Shown here: piece by piece, positions 24,356 to 32,966 of the stretch
How the letters are laid out: each line of letters starts with the position of its first letter
Position numbering within the stretch: position 1 is the first letter of the stretch
Source: REEB95 sp963762425
GTDB taxonomy: Bacteria > Pseudomonadota > Alphaproteobacteria > ATCC43930 > CGMCC-115725
Length of the DNA stretch: 64,000 bases
Assembly: GCA_963762425.1 (NCBI GenBank)
Contig: CAVXKY010000007.1
Coordinates: 170,958 to 234,957, forward strand
Direction of reading: 5' to 3'
The notes under the pieces: model-generated
The model's database searches: none
What the model saw: the letters and a program-made list of their open reading frames with translations, nothing else
What the model was told of the DNA's origin: nothing
Translations under genes and position numbers: made by a program

Positions 24356-25687
24356 TTACCTTCTTTGAAACTCGGGCGAAGCGAACAGCAACGCCAGCCC
24401 GTCGCGGCGCGACGGCGCGCGGCGGATCGCCTGCAAGGTGTCGTCGTGCAACGCCTCGCCCAGGCTGGCATCGGCGATTTCGACCGGATCGGGCGGATCG
24501 GGCAGGCGGTTGGCGAAAGTTTCGCACCACTCGGCGCGGCGCAGCACCGATTCGGGCGAGACCCAGGACGCCGCGTCGTCGGGCCAGCCGGCGGGCGACG
24601 GCGCGTAGAACGGCAGCTGATTGAGTTCCTTGAGGCTCTGCGCCAGCATCGGCGCGGGCGGCGTGAAGCCCGAAGCCCGGCAGGCGGCGATCACCAGATC
24701 GTCGGGCGTGCGGAACTTGTCGAACGGCTTGGCCCAGACAGCGTCGGAATTGATCACCGCCGCGGTCACCGCCTTCAGATCGCCGCCGGTCGCGCTGAAC
24801 ACCGCGGCGATATGCGCGACTGTCTCGGGCGGCGGATCGTCGGCGATGAAGTGGCGGGCGAGCTTGGCGGCGACGTGGCGCGCGGTCGCGGGATGGGATG
24901 CCAGATCGCGTAACGCCGCGACGCCCTCGGCATAACCCCTATCGTCATAGGTCCGGCCGAGCAGCCGCTTCGCGCCCGGCTCGTGCAGCTGCGGATAGAA
25001 TTCGAATTCGCCGGCGTCGCGGCTGGCGAGCCGCGCCACCGACCAGCCGGTGAGGATGCGGGCCAGCGCCTCGACGTCCTGCTGGGTATAGCCGCCGTCG
25101 ACGCCGAGCGTGTGCAGTTCCAAAATCTCGCGGCCCAGATTCTCGTTGATGCCCTTGCCGCGCCGCACCCCCGCCATGGATTCGGGGCCGACCGATTGCG
25201 CGTTGTCGAGATAGAGCAGCATCGCCGGGTGGCGCTCGGCCGCCAGCAGCATGTCGGCGAAACGCCCGGTGACATGCGGACGGATCGCCTCGCGCTCGAA
25301 GGCGGCGGCGAAGCCCCTGACGAAGGGCCGGAAGCCCGAGACGGTAAAATGGTTGCTCCAGAAATGCGTCAGGCGTTCCAACAGCGGCGCGTCGGTTTCC
25401 GCCGCGGCGCGGATGCGCGCCTCGATCTCGGCGAAATAGACCGCCTTGATCTGCTCGTTCGCCTCTTTCCGGCCGCCCTGGTCCTTGTCGCGGCGTTGCT
25501 CGAGCATCTGCGCCACCATGCGCGAGGCAGGCGGCAGATCGGCCGGCAATGAGGCCGGCGCGGCCCGAAGCTGTCCGAGCGCCCAGCCGCGCGGGTCGGA
25601 GGATACCCGGTCGAGTTCGCCCGGCCGGGCGGCAAAGCCGAAACGGGTGACGGCCAGGACGGCGTTCATCGCGGCGGGAGCGGTCAT
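24356..25687 (-). CDS. DUF1800 family protein
   Basis: A 443-residue, largely helical protein of the DUF1800 family. Hallmarks are LERLTHFWSNHFTVSG, MLLYLDNAQSV, the loop GKGINENLGREILELHTLGVDGGYTQQDV and LARILTGW, LARHFI near the middle, and KFRTPDDLVIAACR near the C-terminus. Function is unknown; the family almost always accompanies DUF1501, as here. No classical signal peptide is obvious at the chosen start, so export, if any, may depend on the partner. Confidence 0.88.
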   Translation of the reverse strand: MTAPAAMNAVLAVTRFGFAARPGELDRVSSDPRGWALGQLRAAPASLPADLPPASRMVAQMLEQRRDKDQGGRKEANEQIKAVYFAEIEARIRAAAETDAPLLERLTHFWSNHFTVSGFRPFVRGFAAAFEREAIRPHVTGRFADMLLAAERHPAMLLYLDNAQSVGPESMAGVRRGKGINENLGREILELHTLGVDGGYTQQDVEALARILTGWSVARLASRDAGEFEFYPQLHEPGAKRLLGRTYDDRGYAEGVAALRDLASHPATARHVAAKLARHFIADDPPPETVAHIAAVFSATGGDLKAVTAAVINSDAVWAKPFDKFRTPDDLVIAACRASGFTPPAPMLAQSLKELNQLPFYAPSPAGWPDDAASWVSPESVLRRAEWCETFANRLPDPPDPVEIADASLGEALHDDTLQAIRRAPSRRDGLALLFASPEFQRR

Positions 25688-25776
25688 GATGGCATGAGAT
25701 GATAGGCCCCAAGCGCTTAATACATCCCTCTTTCCTTGGGCTTGCGCCGCGACCTGTGCTACATCCCGCGCGCGTC

Positions 25777-25790
25777 TTCGGTTAACCGAA
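25777..25790. promoter_or_regulatory. 14-bp perfect palindrome upstream of the GT2 gene
   Basis: TTCGGTTAACCGAA reads the same on both strands and lies 40 bp upstream of the glycosyltransferase start. It stands out from the GC-rich surroundings and could be an operator for a dimeric repressor. No regulator was assigned. Confidence 0.35.
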
Positions 25791-25829
25791 TTTCACGAAA
25801 CCCCCTTCGCCCGAGCTTCCCCGAGCCTG

Positions 25830-26546
25830 ATGGACCTTTCGATCGTCATTCCCGTCCGCAACGAAGCGTCGAACATCGCGCCCCTGGTGGCCGAGATTCG
25901 CGCAAGCCTCGACGCCAAGCTCGATTACGAAATCGTCTATGTCGATGACGGCAGCACCGATGCGACGGCCGCGGAGATCAAGGCGCTGAAACGGGGATTC
26001 GCCCGTCTGCGCCTGCTGCGCCATGCCAAGCGCGCCGGGCAAAGCGCCGCCATCAACAGCGGCGTCAAGGCGGCGCGGGCGGCCTGGATCGCCACGCTCG
26101 ACGGCGACGGCCAGAACGATCCCGCCGACATTCCGCGTCTGTGGGAGATCGCGCGGCAAACGGATGCCAAGGAAAAGCTGCTGATCGCCGGCTTCCGGCA
26201 GAAGCGGCGCGACAGCCTGGTCAAGCGCCTTGCCTCGCGCATCGCCAATTCCGTGCGCGCGTCGCTTCTGGGCGACGGGACGCCGGATACCGGCTGCGGG
26301 CTGAAACTGTTCCGGCGCGACTTGTACCTGGATTTGCCGTTCTTCGATCACAATCACCGCTTTCTGCCGGCGCTGGTGTTGCGCCAAGGCGGCCGCGTGG
26401 CGTCGGTCGAGGTCAATCACCGGCCGCGCGAGCGCGGGATTTCCAACTACCATGTGTTCGACCGGCTGTGGGTCGGGATATCCGACATTGCCGGCGTGTT
26501 GTGGTTGAATCGACGCGCCAGCAATCCCGAGATTTCCGAGGAATGA
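25830..26546 (+). CDS. Glycosyltransferase family 2 (dolichyl/polyprenyl-phosphate sugar transferase type)
   Basis: A 238-residue GT-A fold transferase. It starts MDLSIVIPVRNEASNIAPLV, followed by YVDDGSTDATAAEIKAL (sugar-nucleotide binding Asp pair) and LDGDGQNDPADIPRLWE, the DxD-type metal site. The segment GLKLFRRDLY and PRERGISNY resemble polyprenyl-phosphate mannose/glucose transferases. Unlike those with membrane anchors, only one weak hydrophobic segment near the C-terminus is seen. It overlaps the next gene by ATGA, so it is co-translated with a VTT-domain membrane protein. Confidence 0.87.
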   Translation: MDLSIVIPVRNEASNIAPLVAEIRASLDAKLDYEIVYVDDGSTDATAAEIKALKRGFARLRLLRHAKRAGQSAAINSGVKAARAAWIATLDGDGQNDPADIPRLWEIARQTDAKEKLLIAGFRQKRRDSLVKRLASRIANSVRASLLGDGTPDTGCGLKLFRRDLYLDLPFFDHNHRFLPALVLRQGGRVASVEVNHRPRERGISNYHVFDRLWVGISDIAGVLWLNRRASNPEISEE

Positions 26547-27217
26547 AAAAGCGCACCCTGCAAGCGGCCGAGGCGTCGCTCGACCGGCTGCGTATCGCCG
26601 GCCGCGCCGTGGTGATGTTGCTGATCGCGTGCGGCCTGGCCTGGGCCTGGAGCGCTCGCGGTTCGCTCGATCCCGCCTCGATCAAGGAAACCATCGCGAA
26701 TTATCCGGCGGCGCCGCTGGTTTTCCTGTTCGCGCATCTGCTGGCGAGCCTGCTGTTCATCCCGCGCACCGTGCTGGCGGTGGCGGCGGGGCTGCTGTTC
26801 GGCGTGTGGATGGGAACGCTGTGGGCGGCGCTCGGGAGCGTGCTGGGCGCGGTCGCCGGATTCTGGATCGCGCGTTACGTCAATGGCGGTTTCATCGAGC
26901 TCGAAAAACTGCCCCGGCTTGGGCCCATACTGCTCAAGGCGGAACGCGGCGGCTGGCGCGCGGTGGCGGCATTGCGGCTCATCCCGATCGTGCCGCACAG
27001 CCTCGCCAATTACGCGCTGGGCCTGACCAAGCTGCCGGTCGGGCCTTATGCCTTGGGCTCGTTCCTCGGCCAATTGCCCATGACCGTGGCCTATGTCGAT
27101 TTCGGCGCGGCCGGCGGCCGGCTGATGGCGGGACAGGCGAACTGGATCGGGCCGATCGCGGTGGGGGTGGTGGCGCTGGCGCTGTCGATCCTGCTACCGC
27201 GGCTGTGGAAGCGCTAG
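26543..27217 (+). CDS. TVP38/TMEM64 (VTT domain, DedA-like) membrane protein
   Basis: A 224-residue polytopic membrane protein. After a hydrophobic segment at residues 19-36 comes the VTT core (LLASLLFIPRTVLAVAAGLL, FGVWMGTLWAALGSVLGAVAGFW) with the conserved F/Y-x-x-R-P-like element and the RLIPIVPHSLANYALGLT loop. Relatives act as lipid scramblases or flippases in envelope lipid traffic. ATG 26543 is chosen for the ATGA overlap with the GT2 gene, which suggests a joint role in lipid-linked sugar or phospholipid handling; that link is inference. Confidence 0.85.
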   Translation: MKKRTLQAAEASLDRLRIAGRAVVMLLIACGLAWAWSARGSLDPASIKETIANYPAAPLVFLFAHLLASLLFIPRTVLAVAAGLLFGVWMGTLWAALGSVLGAVAGFWIARYVNGGFIELEKLPRLGPILLKAERGGWRAVAALRLIPIVPHSLANYALGLTKLPVGPYALGSFLGQLPMTVAYVDFGAAGGRLMAGQANWIGPIAVGVVALALSILLPRLWKR

Positions 27218-27218
27218 C

Positions 27219-27923
27219 CTAGCGCCGCCGGCTTCGGCCCGCCGGCGGCCGAACCGCCTGCCAGAGACCGCGCAGCAGCGGCAACGCGAGCAGAAGACCG
27301 GCGAATTGGGCGAGAATGAATTCCGGCGCGTCGACCGGCCTTATCCCGGCGAAGCTGTCGGTCAGCGCGCGGGCGATGGTCACCGCCGGATTGGCGAAGG
27401 ACGTCGAGGAGGTGAACCAGTACGCGCCGGTGATATAGGCTCCGACCGCGAAGGCGGTGACCGGAGCGCGATGGGCGCGGCAGCCCCAGATGACCGCGAG
27501 CAGGCCGAAAGTCGCAATGACCTCGCCGAGCCATTGCCCGGGGCCGGTCCTGACGCGCTGGCCGAATTCGATCACCGGCATTTCGAACATGAGATGGGTG
27601 AGCCAGACGCCGGTCACGCCGCCGGCAATTTGCGCCGGGATATAGGCAAAGGCGGTTCGCCAGGAAAAACCGTCGATCAGACAGGCGGCGAGCGTCACCA
27701 CCGGGTTCATATGCGCGCCTGAAAAGGGGCCGAAGGCCAGGATCAACGCCACCAGCGCGCCGCCGGTCGCGATCGCATTGGCGAGCAGCGCCAACGCCAT
27801 GTTCCCGCCGCTCAAGCGCTCGGCCATGATGCCGGAGCCGACCACGGCGATGAGCAGGAAAGCCGTCGCGACGAATTCGACGATTGCTTCGCGCGTCACG
27901 GCCGCCGGAAATCCGGCGGTCAC
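27219..27923 (-). CDS. aqpS: MIP-family channel, AqpS-like arsenite channel
   Basis: A 234-residue aquaglyceroporin-type channel with six membrane helices. The two half-helix loops read HMNPVVTLA (NPV instead of NPA) and FANPAVTIARALTDSF (NPA). Position in an arsR-arsC-channel operon matches the Sinorhizobium arrangement in which AqpS lets arsenite formed by ArsC leave the cell, replacing the ArsB pump. GTG 27923 is chosen because it overlaps the arsC stop as GTGA. It is convergent with the VTT protein; the stops abut. Confidence 0.87.
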   Translation of the reverse strand: MTAGFPAAVTREAIVEFVATAFLLIAVVGSGIMAERLSGGNMALALLANAIATGGALVALILAFGPFSGAHMNPVVTLAACLIDGFSWRTAFAYIPAQIAGGVTGVWLTHLMFEMPVIEFGQRVRTGPGQWLGEVIATFGLLAVIWGCRAHRAPVTAFAVGAYITGAYWFTSSTSFANPAVTIARALTDSFAGIRPVDAPEFILAQFAGLLLALPLLRGLWQAVRPPAGRSRRR

Positions 27924-28447
27924 GATGCCGCGTCTTCGGCCGCGTCGGAACGCAGCAATCCGATCTTGTCGACCTCGCGCTTCAAGGCCATGCGTTCGAG
28001 CTTGTCGAAGGGCAGCGACATGAACAGCTTGATGCGCGCGTCGAGCCGGCTGAAGGCGTCGCGGAAGGCGGTGGTTTTCTCCGCGTCCGAGCCTTTGACG
28101 GAAGCCGGATCGGGCACGCCCCAATGCGCCGTCATCGGCTGTCCGGGCCAGATCGGGCAGGTCTCGGCCGCCGCCTGGTCGCACACCGTGAAGACGAAAT
28201 CCATCTTAGGCGAATCGGGCTCGGCGAATTCGCTCCAGCTTTTGGAGCGCAGGCCTTCGGTAGGCAATTTCATGCCGCGCAGCAATTCGAGCGTCAGCGG
28301 ATGGACATCGCCCTTGGGTTGGCTGCCCGCGCTGAAGCCGCGGAAGCGGCCCTTGCCCCAATGATTGAGCAAGACCTCGCCCATGATGCTGCGCGCCGAA
28401 TTGCCGGTGCACAGGAACAGGACGTTGTAGGGACGGCTCGGCATCAT
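27920..28447 (-). CDS. arsC: Arsenate reductase, low-molecular-weight phosphatase type
   Basis: Reduces arsenate to arsenite. The 175-residue protein has the LMW-PTPase active-site loop near the N-terminus (VLFLCTGNSARSIMGE, C-x5-R), DFVFTVCDQAAAETCP with the resolving cysteines, and HWGVPDPASV. This is the thioredoxin- or mycothiol-coupled class rather than the glutaredoxin-coupled class. ATG 28447 is chosen because it overlaps the arsR stop (ATGA). The C-terminal extension (LPFDKLERMALKREVDKIG) is common in this subgroup. Confidence 0.92.
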   Translation of the reverse strand: MMPSRPYNVLFLCTGNSARSIMGEVLLNHWGKGRFRGFSAGSQPKGDVHPLTLELLRGMKLPTEGLRSKSWSEFAEPDSPKMDFVFTVCDQAAAETCPIWPGQPMTAHWGVPDPASVKGSDAEKTTAFRDAFSRLDARIKLFMSLPFDKLERMALKREVDKIGLLRSDAAEDAAS

Positions 28448-28803
28448 GCCGCCCTCGCCTTTCTGCGCGGCCGGGCTGGGTTCGACATTCTGCCTGCCGC
28501 GGGCTTGCACTGTTCCGCGCGGCCTTGGCAGCAGTTTTCGGTCAGGTAACCGAGCAGCACGTTCATGGTGTCGAACCGCGCGGCGTAAATCATCGAGCGG
28601 CCCTCGCGCCGGACGGTGACGAGTCCGGCCTCGCGCAGGCGATCCAAATGGAAGGTCAAGGTGTTGGGCGGCAGTCCAAGCGCGTCGGAAACCTGTCCCG
28701 CCGGCATCCCGCCGGGCCCGGCCTGGACCAGAAGGCGGTACGCATCGAGACGATTGTCCTGGGCGAGCGCGGCCAAGGCCGCAACGGCGTCGTGCTTTTT
28801 CAT
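28444..28803 (-). CDS. arsR: ArsR-family arsenite-responsive repressor
   Basis: A 119-residue winged-helix repressor: DNRLDAYRLLVQAGPGGMPA, GQVSDALGLPPNTLTFHLDR (recognition helix), then REGRSMIYAARFDTMN (wing). The C-terminal ENCCQGRAEQC provides the cysteine cluster expected to bind As(III) or Sb(III). It is first in the arsR-arsC-aqpS operon, so autoregulation is expected. No canonical ELCVCDL motif is present, so sensing would use the C-terminal cysteines. Confidence 0.92.
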   Translation of the reverse strand: MKKHDAVAALAALAQDNRLDAYRLLVQAGPGGMPAGQVSDALGLPPNTLTFHLDRLREAGLVTVRREGRSMIYAARFDTMNVLLGYLTENCCQGRAEQCKPAAGRMSNPARPRRKARAA

Positions 28804-28887
28804 ATTTCTATGAATATGGAACTATAACGCCGGCGTCAAGAAATACTTCGATAATTGCTGAAATAAGACTGTCGCCCGCTTGGGGCG

Positions 28888-30168
28888 TTAGCCCAGCGCC
28901 GCCGGCTTCGGGCCGCCGGTGGCCCAGTCGAGCAGCTCGACCGTGTGCACCACCGGAAGCCCGATCCCTCCCCCGATCTGCATGATGCAGCCGATATTGC
29001 CGGCGGCCACGATCTCCGGGTTCAGGCTCTCGATGTTGCGGATTTTGCGGCCGAGCAGGGCGTTGGCGATTTCCGGCTGCAGCATGTTGTAGGTCCCGGC
29101 CGAGCCGCAGCAGATATGGCCTTCGGGCACGTCCAGCACCTTGAACCCGGCCTTGGCGAGGAGGGTCTTGGGCTGGGCGGTGACGCGCTGGCCGTGCTGC
29201 AGCGAGCAGGCCGCGTGATAGGCGACGCGCTGGCCGGTGGCGAGCGTCGCGGGCTTGAGGCCGATGCCGGTCAAAAACTCGCTCACGTCCTGGGTCAGGG
29301 CGCTGATCTTCGCCGCCTTGGCGGCGTAAGCCCTGTCCTCGCGCAGCATGAAGCCGTAATCCTTGACCGTGGTGCCGCAGCCCGAGGCGTTGATGACGAT
29401 GGCGTCGAGCCCGTCCCGTTCGAGTTCGCGGGTCCAGGCATCGACATTGGCCCGGACGAAATCCAGCGAATCGCGCCCCATGTGATGGACGATCCCGCCG
29501 CAACAGCCCGAGCCCTCGGCCACCACCACCTCGCAGCCGTGGCGGGTCAACAGCCGCATGGTGGCGTCGTCGATCGCCGGCGACAGCACCTTCTGCACGC
29601 AGCCGGCGAGCAGCGCCACGCGCTTGACGCGCTTGCCTTCGGCGGGGAAGACGCGGGGCCGGCCGACGATGCCGCGCGGCGGCTGATGGCGGGGCACGAG
29701 ATTGACCATCGCCTTGAGTTTCCTCGGCAACAGAAAGGCCAACGGCCGCGCCAGACGTCCCGCCTGGAGCATCCGGCGGAAGCGTTCGGGATAGGGCATC
29801 GCCCGGGCCAGGGCTTCGCGCAAGCTCCGCGCGAACAGCGGACGCTTAAAGGTCCGCGCGACATGGGCGCGGCCCTGATCGATCAGATGCATGTAATGCA
29901 CGCCCGAGGGGCAGGTCGTCATGCAGGAGAGGCAGGACAGGCAGCGGTCGATATGCCTCGCCACCAGGGCCGTGGCCGGCTTGTTGTTCTCCAGCATGTC
30001 CCTGATGAGATAGACGCGGCCGCGCGGGCCGTCGAGCTCGTCGCCCAGCAGCAGATAGGTCGGGCAGGTGGCGTTGCAGAAGCCGCAATGGACGCAAGCG
30101 CGCAGGATCTTGTTCGCCTCGTCGAGGTCGGGATCGGCCAGCTGCGCGAGCGTGAAATGGGTTTGCAT
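28888..30168 (-). CDS. glcF: Glycolate oxidase iron-sulfur subunit GlcF
   Basis: The Fe-S subunit that passes electrons from glycolate oxidation to the respiratory chain. The 426-residue protein has two 4Fe-4S ferredoxin motifs (CVHCGFCNATCP and CLSCLSCMTTCP) in the first 85 residues. Two CCG domains follow (GSGCCGGIVHHMG and HICCGSAGTYNML). ATG 30168 (MQTHFTLAQLAD) is the standard start; the longer open frame upstream overlaps glcE. It is the last gene of glcDEF. Its final codons lie in a 36-bp stretch nearly repeated at the end of aqpS. Confidence 0.95.
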   Translation of the reverse strand: MQTHFTLAQLADPDLDEANKILRACVHCGFCNATCPTYLLLGDELDGPRGRVYLIRDMLENNKPATALVARHIDRCLSCLSCMTTCPSGVHYMHLIDQGRAHVARTFKRPLFARSLREALARAMPYPERFRRMLQAGRLARPLAFLLPRKLKAMVNLVPRHQPPRGIVGRPRVFPAEGKRVKRVALLAGCVQKVLSPAIDDATMRLLTRHGCEVVVAEGSGCCGGIVHHMGRDSLDFVRANVDAWTRELERDGLDAIVINASGCGTTVKDYGFMLREDRAYAAKAAKISALTQDVSEFLTGIGLKPATLATGQRVAYHAACSLQHGQRVTAQPKTLLAKAGFKVLDVPEGHICCGSAGTYNMLQPEIANALLGRKIRNIESLNPEIVAAGNIGCIMQIGGGIGLPVVHTVELLDWATGGPKPAALG

Positions 30169-30176
30169 GGGCGGGA

Positions 30177-31361
30177 TCAGATCTCGGGATAAAGCCGGCC
30201 GCGATTGAGCACGCGCTTCGGGTCGAAGCCGTCCTTGATGCGCGCCGCCAGGGAAGCGAGGGCGGGCGCGAGCGGCTGGAACACCGGCACCGAATTCCGC
30301 AACGCGGCGCTGCCGCGAATCAGGGTCGCATGGCCCTGGTCTTGCGCCAGGCATGCGCGGATATCCTGGGCGCCGCCATCCTCCCCGCCCTTGACCGAGA
30401 GCCAGACCAGCCCGCCGCCCCAATCCAGGAAATACTTGAAGTCGAGCGCGCGGCCGAGCTGCGCGAGGAAGGCGGGCGCGGTGGCCGGCGCCACCGAAAC
30501 GCGCCACACCGCGCTTTCCTTGTCCCCGGCGAGCGGCGTCCCATCGCCGAGCCCGGTCCACAATTTCACGCTGTCCGCATCGCCCAGGATTTCGGCGCCG
30601 CCGAAGGTCTTCAGTTCCGCGCGCAAGGCGGCCGAGCGCGCCTCGACCGAAGGCACCGGCCCCTCGACGCGCAACACCGTGAGCGCGCCCCCGGCAGCGC
30701 CCGGCAGATGCGCCGCGCCCGACAGCTCATGCGAGGAATTGAGGCCGTGGATCATGGCGGCCACGGCGCGCGCATCGTCCAGCCCCTTGAGCGCGACGGT
30801 GCGGGTCGCCTCGGGCAGGGGCAATACCTTGACCGTGATCTCGGTCATCACCGCCAAAGTGCCGTAGGAGCCGGCGATGAGCTTGCACAGATCGTAGCCG
30901 GTGACGTTCTTGACCACCCTTCCGCCGGCCTTGAACGCCTCGCCCCGCCCGCTCACCGCCTGAAATCCCAGGAAATGGTCGCGCGCCGCGCCCTGGCGGA
31001 TGCGGCGCGGGCCGGCCAGGTTGCAGGATATGATTCCGCCCAGGGTCTGGCCTTGACCGCCCGAGCCCAGGAGCGCGCGCCAATCGCCCGGCTCGAAGGC
31101 CAGCATCTGGCGCTTGGCCTTGAGCGTCTTTTCGATCTCGTCCAGCGGCGTCGCCGCGCCCGCGCTCAGCACCAGCTCCTCGGGCTCGTATTGGCGGATG
31201 CCGGAAAAACCCGAAACATCGAGCGTGTGCGGCGCCTGCAACGGGCGGCCGAGGCCCCGCTTGCTGCCGCCGGCCACGATTTCGAGCGGCTCCTCGCTGT
31301 CGAGCGCGGCCGAGACGATCTCGGCCAGCTGCTTCTCGTCGGTGGGGCGGAACCGGCTCAA
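30177..31361 (-). CDS. glcE: Glycolate oxidase FAD-binding subunit GlcE
   Basis: The smaller flavoprotein subunit of glycolate oxidase. It shows the FAD-binding PCMH pattern: EIVAGGSKRGLGRP, LGSGGQGQTLGGIISCNLAG, GGRVVKNVTGYDLCKL and GSYGTLAVMTEITVKV, ending RVLNRGRLYPEI. There is no good ATG: TTG 31361 (MSRFRPTDEKQLAEIV, 394 residues) is chosen, 8 bp past the glcD stop. A CTG that overlaps the glcD stop at 31373 would be an alternative. The upstream open frame through glcD is a shadow. Confidence 0.88.
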   Translation of the reverse strand: MSRFRPTDEKQLAEIVSAALDSEEPLEIVAGGSKRGLGRPLQAPHTLDVSGFSGIRQYEPEELVLSAGAATPLDEIEKTLKAKRQMLAFEPGDWRALLGSGGQGQTLGGIISCNLAGPRRIRQGAARDHFLGFQAVSGRGEAFKAGGRVVKNVTGYDLCKLIAGSYGTLAVMTEITVKVLPLPEATRTVALKGLDDARAVAAMIHGLNSSHELSGAAHLPGAAGGALTVLRVEGPVPSVEARSAALRAELKTFGGAEILGDADSVKLWTGLGDGTPLAGDKESAVWRVSVAPATAPAFLAQLGRALDFKYFLDWGGGLVWLSVKGGEDGGAQDIRACLAQDQGHATLIRGSAALRNSVPVFQPLAPALASLAARIKDGFDPKRVLNRGRLYPEI

Positions 31362-31369
31362 GCGCCGTC

Positions 31370-32857
31370 TCAGAAACGCGGCAGGTCGGGGAAGCGGACC
31401 TTGCCGTGATGGACATGCAGCCGGCCGAGTTCGGCGCAGCGGTGGAGCTCGGGGAACACCTTGCCCGGATTGAGCAGCCCCTGGGGATCGAAGGCGCATT
31501 TGAGCCGCTGCTGCTGATTGAGATCGGCCGCGTTGAACATGACGCCCATGAGATCGCGCTTCTCGACGCCGATGCCGTGCTCGCCGGTGAGGACGCCGCC
31601 CATATCGACGCAGTATTTCATGATGTCGACGCCGAAGCGCTCGGTGCGCTCCAACTCGTCCGGCTTGTTGGCGTCGTAAAGGATGATCGGATGGAGATTG
31701 CCGTCGCCGGCATGGAACACGTTGACGACGCGCAGCCCGTATTTCTTCGACAGCTCGGCCATGTGCCGAAGAACGTCGGGGAGCTTCGCGCGCGGGATGG
31801 TGGGATCGAGACAATAATAATCGGGCGTGATGCGGCCGAGCGCGGGAAAGGCGGCCTTGCGCCCGGCCCAGAACAGCACGCGCTCCGCCTCGTTGTTGGA
31901 GATGCGCACGCTGACGGAGCCGCATTGCTTGGCGATCTGCTCGACCCGTTCGATCAGATGATCGACCTCGGCCGTGGGCCCGTCGAGCTCGACGATCAAG
32001 AGCGCCTCCACGTCCAGCGGATAGCCCGCATGGACGAAATCCTCGACCGCGTGGATCGCGGGCTTGTCCATCATCTCCATGCCGCCGGGGATGATGCCGG
32101 CGCCGATGATCGAGGCGACGCACTGGCCGGCGCTTTCGTTCGAGGGGAATCCCACCAGCACCGCCCGCGCCGTGGTCGGCTTGCGCAAGAGGCGCACCGT
32201 GACCTCGGTGACGACGCCCAGCATTCCCTCCGAGCCCACCGTCACGCCCAGCAGATCGTAACCGCCGGATTCGAGATGCTTGCCGCCCAGGCGGATCACC
32301 GTGCCGTCGATCAGCACCATCTCGACGCCGAGGACGTTGTTGGTGGTGAGGCCGTATTTCAGGCAATGCACGCCGCCCGAATTCTCGGCGACGTTGCCGC
32401 CGATCGAGCAGGCGATCTGGCTCGAGGGATCGGGCGCGTAATAGAAGCCTTTGTCGGCAACCGCGTTGGTGATGGCGAGATTGGTCACGCCCGACTGCGC
32501 CACCGCGCACCGGTTGTCGAAATCCACGTCGAGGATGCGGTTGAGCTTGCTCAAGCCCAGGGTGATGCCGTCCTCAAGCGGTAACGCCCCGCCCGACAAC
32601 GAGGTGCCGGCGCCGCGCGGCACGATCTTGAGGTTCTCGCGGTGGCAATAGGCCATGATTCGCGACACCTCCTGCGTCGTGGAGGGCAGCACCACCAGCA
32701 GCGGCAAGGCGTGATAGGCCGTGAGCCCGTCGGTCTCGTAGGGCCGGCGCTCGTTTTCGGATTCGATCACCGCCGCGTCGCCGACGATGGCGCGCAACTG
32801 GGCGGCGATTGCGCCGCGCCGCGCGATGGTGGCGGCGTCCGGCGTCGGCATCCTCAT
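31370..32857 (-). CDS. glcD: Glycolate oxidase FAD-linked subunit GlcD
   Basis: The catalytic flavoprotein that oxidises glycolate to glyoxylate. The 495-residue protein has KIVPRGAGTSLSGGALPLED, DPSSQIACSIGGNVAENSGG, ESGGYDLLGVTVGSEGMLGV (FAD domain) and GDGNLHPIILYD and GEHGIGVEKRDLM (C-terminal domain). Gene order glcD-glcE-glcF with small gaps marks one operon. The glyoxylate produced could be turned to glycerate and fed to the glycerate kinase at 19901, though the intervening enzymes are not in the window. Confidence 0.95.
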   Translation of the reverse strand: MRMPTPDAATIARRGAIAAQLRAIVGDAAVIESENERRPYETDGLTAYHALPLLVVLPSTTQEVSRIMAYCHRENLKIVPRGAGTSLSGGALPLEDGITLGLSKLNRILDVDFDNRCAVAQSGVTNLAITNAVADKGFYYAPDPSSQIACSIGGNVAENSGGVHCLKYGLTTNNVLGVEMVLIDGTVIRLGGKHLESGGYDLLGVTVGSEGMLGVVTEVTVRLLRKPTTARAVLVGFPSNESAGQCVASIIGAGIIPGGMEMMDKPAIHAVEDFVHAGYPLDVEALLIVELDGPTAEVDHLIERVEQIAKQCGSVSVRISNNEAERVLFWAGRKAAFPALGRITPDYYCLDPTIPRAKLPDVLRHMAELSKKYGLRVVNVFHAGDGNLHPIILYDANKPDELERTERFGVDIMKYCVDMGGVLTGEHGIGVEKRDLMGVMFNAADLNQQQRLKCAFDPQGLLNPGKVFPELHRCAELGRLHVHHGKVRFPDLPRF

Positions 32858-32913
32858 GGCGTTTCCCTGCCCCCTACCCCCTTATGTTGGCCGTGGGCAG
32901 GCTTTAAGCCAAC

Positions 32914-32941
32914 AAAAAACCGCGCCCGGAGGGGCGCGGTT
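32914..32941 (-). terminator. Rho-independent terminator of rpmJ
   Basis: On the reverse strand a 10-bp GC-rich stem (AACCGCGCCC / GGGCGCGGTT) with a short loop is followed by TTTTTTG. It sits 26 bp beyond the rpmJ stop and is a textbook intrinsic terminator. Confidence 0.9.
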
Positions 32942-32966
32942 CGATTAGGGGCGGCACCAGCGGCTG

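Noticed and set aside
31406..32584. Rightward 390-codon open frame opposite glcD
   Set aside because: A reverse-frame shadow of glcD with the usual His/Asp-rich composition.
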